NCBI GenBank assembly: GCA_002293295.1
Contig: DBCY01000028.1
Span: forward strand, 1-14,702
Reading direction: 5' to 3'
Origin: Ruminococcus sp. UBA946
GTDB lineage: Bacteria > Bacillota > Clostridia > Oscillospirales > Ruminococcaceae
DNA: 14,702 bases
Made by a program: the position numbers and the translations under genes. The notes below the pieces were generated by a model. The model saw nothing but the letters and a program-made list of their open reading frames with translations, was not told where the DNA came from and ran no database searches. This document shows, piece by piece, positions 6,549 through 12,463 of this stretch (the first letter of the stretch is position 1; every line of letters starts with the position of its first letter).

Positions 6549-9113
6549 TTACTCTATTAACTGAAGCGGACTGCCCAGCAGGTAATTCCTCAGAATGGAA
6601 TTCACTTCCTCAATATCAATGGGTTTGCCTATATGACCCGTCATTCCCGCCGCAAGGCATTTTTCAACGTCTTCCTTAAACACGTTTGCGGTCATGGCAA
6701 TAATAGGGATTTGAGCGGTTCCCTTAATTTCAAGCTTCCTAATACGTCTTGTAGCTTCATAACCGTCCATTTCGGGCATTTGTATATCCATGAAAATCAA
6801 GTCGTATTTGTCGGGCGATTCGCCGTACATACGAACCGCTTCTTTTCCGTTTTCGGCACAGTCAATGGAAATTCCTGTATTTTCAAGCAGAACAATCAAA
6901 ATATCCCTGTTAATTTCTATATCCTCAGCTAAAAGTATGTTTCTGCCTGTAAACTGACCTTCGGTAAGGCGGCTGGTTATATCGCTTGCATTATAGCTCT
7001 GAAGGTTATTGAGCGTCAGGGCTTCGGTAATAATATCAAGTATTATTGACGGGAACAAAGGCTTTGAAATGAATTTATCCACACCCGCCTGCTTTGCCTC
7101 GTTTTCGATTGCGCCCCAGTCAAAGGCTGAAATCATAATAACATAGGTTTTCTCATCCTGAATTTCCGCCTTAAGCGCCCTGATAACCTCCAGACCGTCC
7201 ATTTCGGGCATCTGCCAGTCAACGAAACAGATATTGAAGGCGGCGTTCTTGTTCACCATCCTCAAAGCTTCTTCACCGCTCAGGGCGGTACTGCACGGGA
7301 ATCCGAACCTGCGCATTACATCCTTGAAATAATCAAGTATTTCATAATCGTCGTCAACGGCAAGAATCTGTACTTCGCTCGGATTAATGCTTTTAGGCAG
7401 CATTGAATACCTGCTTTCGTCCCCCCGCTTAAGTTTAACCGTGAAAACAAACTCCGCGCCGTTTCCCAGCTCAGAATTAACCCAGATATTGCCTTTCATC
7501 AGTTCTACGATTTGTTTCGAAATGGAAAGCCCCAGCCCGGTACCCCCGAATTTGCGCGAAGTGCTGGCTTCAGCCTGCTGAAAAGGCTGGAAAAGAATTG
7601 CCTGCTGTTCGGCGGAAATACCGATCCCCATGTCCTTAACGGCTACTTCAAGAGTGCATTCGCTATTAATTTCTTCTTTCAAATGAACGTTAACGTATAT
7701 CGTACCCTTTTCAGGAGTGAACTTTACGGCGTTGCTGAGTAAATTCGTTATTACCTGCCCCAGCCGGAGCGAATCCCCTATTAAAACCTTCGGGACATCC
7801 GCGTCGATAAAGACTTTCAGTACCTGCTGCTTTTGCTCGGCATTGAAAGTGGCAATGTCCATAATGCGTTTCAGCATACGCTCGAAAATGAACTCCTCCA
7901 GGAACAGCTCAAATTTATTGGACTCTATTTTTGATATGTCGAGGATATCGTTTATAACGCCGAGAAGGTGATTTCCGGCATCCTCGATATGGTCGAAGCA
8001 GTTGTCCTTGCGTTCCAGGTCTTCGGATTTTTTGCCTATTGTAGTCATACCGATTATAGTATTCATCGGAGTGCGGATTTCGTGGCTCATATTTGACAGG
8101 AAATTGCTTTTAAAGTTGCTAGCGGCATATGCTTTGTCCTTCGCTTTGTTAAGCATGAAAAGAATACCTGTTATAACGGACGCAAACACAAAAATCATTA
8201 TGCTTAAAATATATATCATCTGATAAAGGCTTGTGTAATAAGGCCCCTTGGGAACAGCCATTCCTAGGTACCAGTCATTGGCGATATTCTTTGTAAATAT
8301 CAGGGCGGTATTGCCTTTGAAATCCGTTATTTCGCACTCGACAAGCTCTTTGTCTTCCGCTAGCTCGTCAGTATAGAGCGAGAACGGCAGATTTCCGTCA
8401 GCGGGGTTCCGGTTTATAAACTCCTCATTGGGATGAACAAGCACATTCATATTTTCATCCATTATAAATCCGTATCCGTCCTGTTCGGCGGCAGTGTTAA
8501 CGACATATTCTAACAGCTCAGAAATTTGTGTGGTCACAAAAACAACGCCCAGTCTGTTCCCTTCATTGTCAAGCAGCCCGCGCGAGCATGCCAGAACATT
8601 TGTCCCCGAACGGGGACTCACATAAATGGTTGAACAGGTAATCTCTCCCCCGGCTTTAATTGCGTTATTATACCATAAGCGTTCCTCAGGGATATAATCG
8701 TCGGGCTTAACCCAGTCATTTCCGCTTATAAAAACCGGACCGTCATCGTTTGCCTCAAGATACAGATAAAACCCCTCAAATTCCATTTCGGCTATTCCGA
8801 CTGAATTAATATGATTATACTGGGTTATTAAAAATTCCTTAAGCTTCTGAGGTTCTTCGCCTTCCATAATCATATTCCTTAAAGTTTCGGAATATCCGCT
8901 TAAGACAAGTTTGGGCTGGTCAAGGTCAATCTCTACCCTTTCCTTTATAAAAGTAATAGTGTTGATAGCGTTTCTTGACAGATTATCGTTTATTATTCTG
9001 CTGATAAATATATAGCTGAAAAGCAGAATTATAACCGACATAAAAACAGTGAATGCGATTTGCAGTATAAGTGTATTATTTCTCTTTTTAATTACACCGC
9101 TTTTGGTATACAT
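6549..9113 (-). CDS. Hybrid sensor histidine kinase with extracellular Cache-type sensor and two receiver domains
   Basis: An 854-residue membrane kinase. A transmembrane helix (about 15-37) and a second (about 298-321) flank a periplasmic/extracellular region of about 260 residues that resembles a double Cache sensor. Then come HisKA with the phospho-accepting H344 in NMSHEIRTPMN, the HATPase domain (N-box LITNLLSNAVKF-like about 455-465; DMGIGIS; GGTGLGLSIS), receiver 1 (about 582-698, D632 in FVDWQMPEMDG), and receiver 2 (about 724-846, D776 in FMDIQMPEMDG). No HPt and no DNA-binding output domain is present, so a separate HPt or regulator must finish any phosphorelay. The frame is open to an ATG at 9152, but a GC hairpin sits there. 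GGAG lies six bases before the ATG at 9113, which I take as the start. The MCP gene lies upstream on the same strand, 388 bp away. Confidence 0.93.
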   Translation of the reverse strand: MYTKSGVIKKRNNTLILQIAFTVFMSVIILLFSYIFISRIINDNLSRNAINTITFIKERVEIDLDQPKLVLSGYSETLRNMIMEGEEPQKLKEFLITQYNHINSVGIAEMEFEGFYLYLEANDDGPVFISGNDWVKPDDYIPEERLWYNNAIKAGGEITCSTIYVSPRSGTNVLACSRGLLDNEGNRLGVVFVTTQISELLEYVVNTAAEQDGYGFIMDENMNVLVHPNEEFINRNPADGNLPFSLYTDELAEDKELVECEITDFKGNTALIFTKNIANDWYLGMAVPKGPYYTSLYQMIYILSIMIFVFASVITGILFMLNKAKDKAYAASNFKSNFLSNMSHEIRTPMNTIIGMTTIGKKSEDLERKDNCFDHIEDAGNHLLGVINDILDISKIESNKFELFLEEFIFERMLKRIMDIATFNAEQKQQVLKVFIDADVPKVLIGDSLRLGQVITNLLSNAVKFTPEKGTIYVNVHLKEEINSECTLEVAVKDMGIGISAEQQAILFQPFQQAEASTSRKFGGTGLGLSISKQIVELMKGNIWVNSELGNGAEFVFTVKLKRGDESRYSMLPKSINPSEVQILAVDDDYEILDYFKDVMRRFGFPCSTALSGEEALRMVNKNAAFNICFVDWQMPEMDGLEVIRALKAEIQDEKTYVIMISAFDWGAIENEAKQAGVDKFISKPLFPSIILDIITEALTLNNLQSYNASDITSRLTEGQFTGRNILLAEDIEINRDILIVLLENTGISIDCAENGKEAVRMYGESPDKYDLIFMDIQMPEMDGYEATRRIRKLEIKGTAQIPIIAMTANVFKEDVEKCLAAGMTGHIGKPIDIEEVNSILRNYLLGSPLQLIE

Positions 9114-9128
9114 ATCAAACTCCGTTCC

Positions 9129-9149
9129 ACCGCCGTCCGGCGGTTTTTT
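9129..9149 (+). terminator. GC hairpin with T-run in the kinase leader (antisense direction)
   Basis: ACCGCC (9129-9134) and GGCGGT (9139-9144) form a compact stem with a 4-nt loop, followed on the plus strand by T residues to 9149. On that strand it has the form of an intrinsic terminator, although no plus-strand gene precedes it. On the kinase mRNA it is a hairpin ending 7 nt before the GGAG ribosome site of the ATG at 9113. Confidence 0.5.
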
Positions 9150-9173
9150 CATTCGGAAGAACCTATACCTATG

Positions 9174-9206
9174 ATATTAAGAGCGGACGCCGTCCGTTCT
9201 TAATAT
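9174..9206. repeat. 33-nt near-perfect palindrome upstream of the kinase gene
   Basis: ATATTAAGAGCGGAC (9174-9188) and GTCCGTTCTTAATAT (9192-9206) form a 15-pair stem with a 3-nt loop; the one non-Watson-Crick pair is G-T on the plus strand. There is no T-run after it on either strand. It lies about 60 bp before the kinase start, consistent with an mRNA leader structure or a protein-binding palindrome. Confidence 0.6.
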
Positions 9207-9235
9207 TCGGCAATTCATTAAATAATTTCTTCCGA

Positions 9236-9294
9236 TATACTGATTTCACTTAATCCATAAAGGAATTCTGTATATTTTATCTGTAATCAGTATA
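9236..9294. repeat. 10-bp inverted repeat with 39-bp spacer
   Basis: TATACTGATT (9236-9245) is the exact reverse complement of AATCAGTATA (9285-9294). With a spacer of 39 bp it is more likely two opposed protein-binding sites, or a long-range stem in the leader, than a terminator. Confidence 0.45.
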
Positions 9295-9356
9295 GAATCA
9301 GCTCAAATCCGTCCCCCTGCCAGTATAAAACACTACCGAAACGTCCGGAAATATTA

Positions 9357-9403
9357 GAGCATGTTCACATTACCCATCCTGCGCGTCTAATGTGAACACG
9401 CTC
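9357..9403. repeat. 16-bp inverted repeat between the MCP and kinase genes
   Basis: GAGCATGTTCACATTA (9357-9372) and TAATGTGAACACGCTC (9388-9403) form a 15-nt-loop hairpin. On the minus strand all 16 pairs form (one G-U); on the plus strand one is mismatched, so it looks shaped as minus-strand RNA. No T-run follows. It could be an interspersed palindromic repeat of the genome. Confidence 0.55.
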
Positions 9404-9430
9404 AAGATTACACTTTAAATTAATATTTTA

Positions 9431-9466
9431 ATTGGGAGTTTTGTTCTGCGAACAAAACATCCCAAT
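9431..9466 (-). terminator. Long hairpin after the MCP gene (possible terminator or 3' stabiliser)
   Basis: ATTGGGA plus GTTTTGTTC (9431-9446) pair with GAACAAAAC and TCCCAAT (9450-9466) over 16 bp with one bulged base and a 3-nt loop. It lies 35 bp past the MCP stop codon. The sequence after it on the minus strand (TAAAATATTAATTT) is AT-rich but lacks a clean T-run, so termination would be inefficient and the kinase might be reached by read-through. Confidence 0.5.
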
Positions 9467-9501
9467 CAGAAAAAATCGTAAAGTTAAAAATTTACGCCGT
9501 T

Positions 9502-11193
9502 TTATTTTAATTTAAACTGCGAAATCAGTTCTGAAAGCAGGTTAGCCTGACTGTTCATTTCTTCGCTTGCGGCGGCGGATTCTTCCGCGGTTGCGGAATT
9601 TTGCTGAACAACCTGTGTAACTCCGCCTATCGCTGTGTTGACCTGGTCAATCTGAATTGTCTGCTCGTTGCTCGTAACTGCGATTTCGCCGATTATTTTA
9701 TTGCTCTCGCTTATACCGGAAACAATTTCTCTTAAGCTTGCCGCAGTTTCGTCGGCTATTGTTGTTCCGAGCTGCGCTTTTTCCATGGAGTTGGCTATAA
9801 GCTCGCCGGTTTCCTTTGCCGATGCTGCCGATTTGGCGGCAAGGTTGCGGACTTCATCGGCGACAACGGCAAAACCTTTTCCTGCCGCGCCCGCTCTGGC
9901 AGCCTCAACAGCCGCGTTAAGGGAAAGGATATTGGTCTGGAAAGCAAGGTCGTCGATTGCCTTGATAATTTTACTGATGCCCTGGTTAGCCTGATTAATG
10001 TCGTTTACTGCGGATATCATCTGTTCCATCTGTCTGTTGCCCTTTTCGGCATTCTGCATGATATTTCCGGCAAGCTTCGAAGCGGTATTTGTTCTTTCGG
10101 CATTTTCCTTCGTCTTATCGGCTATATCGGAGATTGAAGCCGATAATTCCTCAAGGGAGGCAGCCTGCTCGGTCGAGCCCGAAGCGAGAGCCTGCGCGCC
10201 GTCGGAAATCTGGGTTGAGCCGCTTGTTACCTGTGCGGACGCGTTGTTAATTTCCCCGAACATGTCATTGAGGTTTTCGACCATTTTCTTAAGCGAATTG
10301 CCAAGGGTGTCATCAGGGGAAAGAGTTTTAACATCCTGTGAAATATCGCCGTTCGATACTATTTCAAGCGCTGCGCTTATTTCGTTAATACGCGTTACAA
10401 AAGCGGCAAGGGAGCTTATGCATTCGCCGATTTCATCCTTGACGGTTCCCATCGTCCTTATGATTTCATCATCCCTCTGGCTGAGCTTGGTATCGCCCGT
10501 CGTGCTTGCCTTTTTAAGGAACAGGGTGGTAACGGAAAGAGGCTTGCTGATTAATCCGGATATGTATATGCCCAGTATTATTGAAATAACGGCACAGACA
10601 ACTACAATCACAATAAGAAGAACAAGGATAGTCTGATTCTGTTCCTGTCCCGCCTGTTCAGCCTCGTCTAGCATATCGGATTTGATAGACATACACTCGG
10701 TCATGTTGGAGTAAATCGTATCAGCGGCTGGCTTGAGAACCTCAGCCATATACTGGATAAGCTCGGACTGGGGCGCGTTTTCCTTTGCCCTGGCGATAAC
10801 ATCAATAACCCCGGGCTTGAACTGGTTTTCGTATAATCCCATGGCTTCATCGAAATATTCCTGCGTATCCTCCCTGATAAGGTAAGGGTCAAGCGCGTTC
10901 ATTGCGCCCTCAAATTCAACAAACAAATCGTTGCAGAGAGTTTCCTGAGTCGCAACCCTTTCAGCGTCGCCTGTGAAAAGTATGGCGGCGCGCACTTCCG
11001 CGCGAAGGCTGTGTATGCTTCCCAGTATCATACCGGCGTCAGTAAGGGGCTTTCCGTGCGTTTCAACAGCGTCGGTATAGGTGGAGTTCAGGCTGTTCAG
11101 GTTAAAAATCCCCACAACCCCGACAATAATTGTCATTAAGATTGCAATTGCAAAGCCCACGATGATTTTGGTTTTTACCTTCATGTTTCTCAA
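9502..11193 (-). CDS. Methyl-accepting chemotaxis protein
   Basis: A 563-residue transmembrane chemoreceptor that should control CheA autophosphorylation through CheW. Transmembrane helices at about 9-29 and 187-212 flank an extracellular, mostly helical sensor of about 155 residues that looks like a four-helix-bundle type. A HAMP region follows, apparently two HAMP units in tandem (about 213-270 and 271-308). The signalling domain spans about 317-557, with the conserved hairpin tip FQTNILSLNAAVEAARAG (about 418-435) and then GKGFAVVADEVRNLA. The end, SELISQFKLK, is typical and lacks an NWETF-like CheR tether. The frame opens at an ATG at 11292, which falls about 10 nt from the predicted transcription start and has no ribosome site. 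AGG lies eight bases before the TTG at 11193, giving MRNMKVKTKI as in many receptors; the ATG at 11184 is the alternative. Confidence 0.94.
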   Translation of the reverse strand: MRNMKVKTKIIVGFAIAILMTIIVGVVGIFNLNSLNSTYTDAVETHGKPLTDAGMILGSIHSLRAEVRAAILFTGDAERVATQETLCNDLFVEFEGAMNALDPYLIREDTQEYFDEAMGLYENQFKPGVIDVIARAKENAPQSELIQYMAEVLKPAADTIYSNMTECMSIKSDMLDEAEQAGQEQNQTILVLLIVIVVVCAVISIILGIYISGLISKPLSVTTLFLKKASTTGDTKLSQRDDEIIRTMGTVKDEIGECISSLAAFVTRINEISAALEIVSNGDISQDVKTLSPDDTLGNSLKKMVENLNDMFGEINNASAQVTSGSTQISDGAQALASGSTEQAASLEELSASISDIADKTKENAERTNTASKLAGNIMQNAEKGNRQMEQMISAVNDINQANQGISKIIKAIDDLAFQTNILSLNAAVEAARAGAAGKGFAVVADEVRNLAAKSAASAKETGELIANSMEKAQLGTTIADETAASLREIVSGISESNKIIGEIAVTSNEQTIQIDQVNTAIGGVTQVVQQNSATAEESAAASEEMNSQANLLSELISQFKLK

Positions 11194-11308
11194 AATAAAT
11201 ACCTGCCTTCTCTTATTTTTATATGTTTTATGTGTCTGCCGCGCTTGGAAAATACTGAAATGCCCTTGCCTTGAAAATACTGACCATAACATACATATTA
11301 TTAAATTA

Positions 11309-11337
11309 AGTATAGCACTTTACCGAAAAAAAAGCAA
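11309..11337 (-). promoter_or_regulatory. Sigma-A-type promoter of the MCP gene
   Basis: On the minus strand a -35 TTGCTT (11337-11332) and a -10 TATACT (11314-11309) are exactly 17 bases apart; predicted start is about 11302, leaving a leader of about 110 nt to the TTG start. No flagellar sigma-28 pattern (TAAA with GCCGATAA) was found here. Confidence 0.7.
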
Positions 11338-11835
11338 TAGGGAAACAAAGATTTTATATAGATTACAATTATAAACCGCCATTATTTGCATAATGCACAA
11401 AACCAGCAACAAGGCGTTCATATTATCAGGGCGTATTCACATCAATCATTTTAACCGCGGGTTAGTATAATATGTTTTGTCTTTTTATAAATTATTCTGC
11501 ACATAGGAATCAGATTTTGCATAAAATATACTGTCCCATAAAATATCCTTATTAAAAATATTGCTGATGATTATTTTAAAAAAATCTGTCAACAATATTA
11601 CCATAGGAAATCACTGATACAAAAGTATTTTTGATTCCAATACGGTATTGCTTAAACTTATTCTGTTAGGTTTATCCCGATAAATCAGATATGCTCCACC
11701 GATTTGATATACGGCAGGAGCAGATTAAAATTAAAATATCCATTCGGGAATTTTAATTTGATTGAGCGGCATGTCCTATATTAAGCTGTTATTATTTTAA
11801 CAGTTTTATTCGGGGGAGCAATATAATAGGAGTGT
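11338..11835. other. Non-coding region upstream of mazF with three hairpins
   Basis: No antitoxin-sized coding frame with a ribosome site is present on either strand. Three inverted repeats lie in the last 150 bp: TGCTCC-a-CCG with CGG-ca-GGAGCA (11692-11722); AAATTAAAAT plus TCC with GGA plus ATTTTAATTT (11728-11759, 13 pairs, one bulge); and CTGTTA with TAACAG (11786-11803), followed by TTTTATT. The last resembles a weak attenuator directly ahead of the mazF ribosome site. No promoter with acceptable spacing could be assigned; TTGATT (11758) and TATATT (11777) are only 13 bp apart. Confidence 0.5.
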
Positions 11836-11841
11836 ATGGAA

Positions 11842-12222
11842 TTGTCAGTAAAAAGGGGAGAAATTTATTACGCCGATTTAAGTCCTGTCGTTGGCTCGGA
11901 GCAAGGCGGAGTACGGCCGGTTCTTATCGTTCAGAATGATGTCGGAAACAAGCACAGCCCGACTGTTATTGCTGCGGCAATTACCAGTCAGCGCGAAAAA
12001 TCAAAGCTTCCAACACATATTGAGCTTGATGCTTCGGTCTGCGGTCTCGCCAAGGACAGCATTGTGCTACTCGAGCAAATACGTACTATTGATAAAAAGC
12101 GTTTAAAAGAGCGTATGGGCGAACTCGACCCGCCTGCAATGAATCAGGTAAACAGCGCGTTAACTATCAGCTTCGGTTTGGAAAACGACAGTAATACTGT
12201 TAATCCGCAGGTAAACTCATGA
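11842..12222 (+). CDS. mazF: MazF/PemK-type mRNA interferase toxin (NdoA/EndoA-like)
   Basis: A 126-residue sequence-specific endoribonuclease of type II toxin-antitoxin systems that cuts single-stranded mRNA. It carries the family signatures KRGEIYYADLSPVVGSEQGG, VRPVLIVQND, SPTVIAAAIT and LPTHIELDA, and is very close to Bacillus subtilis EndoA. Counting from the TTG at 11842, the catalytic pair falls at R25 and T48, the same numbers as in the Bacillus enzyme. AGGAG is nine bases from that TTG but only three from the ATG at 11836, so the TTG is the better start. A 10-12 residue tail (SNTVNPQVNS) exceeds the usual end. No antitoxin gene lies upstream or downstream, and the gene is preceded by a structured 500-bp non-coding region. 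It ends at a strong bidirectional terminator. Confidence 0.95.
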   Translation: MSVKRGEIYYADLSPVVGSEQGGVRPVLIVQNDVGNKHSPTVIAAAITSQREKSKLPTHIELDASVCGLAKDSIVLLEQIRTIDKKRLKERMGELDPPAMNQVNSALTISFGLENDSNTVNPQVNS

Positions 12223-12339
12223 TATGAATCCGCATTTTAAAGTACGGCAATATTCAGGTTTAACAGAGGTCAGTATAAAAACTGCACGGTGTAATAAAGC
12301 GCATTAACTTAGGATATGTCTTCATATTAATTAACCTAA

Positions 12340-12363
12340 CGGGGTTGTGACAAAACATCCCCG
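12340..12363 (+). repeat. Short hairpin before the mazF terminator
   Basis: CGGGG (12340-12344) pairs with CCCCG (12359-12363) around a 14-nt loop. The segment ACAAAACATCCC (12350-12361) is identical to 9452-9463 in the hairpin after the MCP gene, suggesting a shared repeat family. Confidence 0.45.
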
Positions 12364-12369
12364 ACCCCC

Positions 12370-12405
12370 AAAAATCCCGCTCATCATAACCAGAGCGGGA
12401 TTTTT
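12370..12405 (+). terminator. Strong bidirectional intrinsic terminator between mazF and the surface-protein gene
   Basis: AAAAATCCCGCTC (12370-12382) and GAGCGGGATTTTT (12393-12405) make a perfect 13-bp stem with a 10-nt loop. Five A and five T residues flank it, so it can stop transcription in both directions for the two convergent genes. Confidence 0.92.
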
Positions 12406-12435
12406 GCATTATCAGAAACCTTATTCTATTGCTCT

Positions 12436-12463
12436 GCCGGATTAATCATTTTCCGGCTTTTTT
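12436..12463 (+). terminator. Second terminator-like hairpin overlapping the end of the surface-protein gene
   Basis: GCCGG (12436-12440) and CCGGC (12453-12457) enclose a 12-nt loop and are followed by six T residues (12458-12463). It could back up mazF termination. It overlaps the last codons of the convergent gene (KKAGK and stop), so the T-run partly reflects lysine codons. Confidence 0.4.

Noticed and set aside
9114..9152. Kinase start at the ATG at 9152 (13 extra residues)
   Set aside because: No ribosome site precedes it and the segment is a GC hairpin; GGAG with six-base spacing supports the ATG at 9113.
9300..9325. tRNA-like 3' end (TCAAATCC ... CTGCCA)
   Set aside because: No T-arm stem forms around it and no acceptor, D or anticodon arms can be found upstream.
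9998..10636. Long plus-strand open frame (212 codons) opposite the MCP gene
   Set aside because: It is antisense to the well-conserved MCP signalling and HAMP region, has no ribosome site, and its composition follows from codon bias of the MCP on the other strand. The same reasoning removes the shorter antisense frames over the kinase, M23, phosphatase and surface-protein genes.
11194..11292. MCP start at the ATG at 11292 (33 extra residues)
   Set aside because: The ATG is about 10 nt from the predicted transcription start and lacks a ribosome site; the extra residues do not resemble an MCP N-terminus.
11428..11447. GGGCGTATTCACATCA as another copy of the palindrome arm at 9388-9403
   Set aside because: It matches only 13 of 16 positions and has no partner arm nearby, so chance cannot be excluded.
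11393..11470. 25-residue plus-strand frame upstream of mazF as a possible antitoxin
   Set aside because: Too short for a MazE-type antitoxin, no Shine-Dalgarno, no resemblance to a DNA-binding domain, and 370 bp away from mazF.
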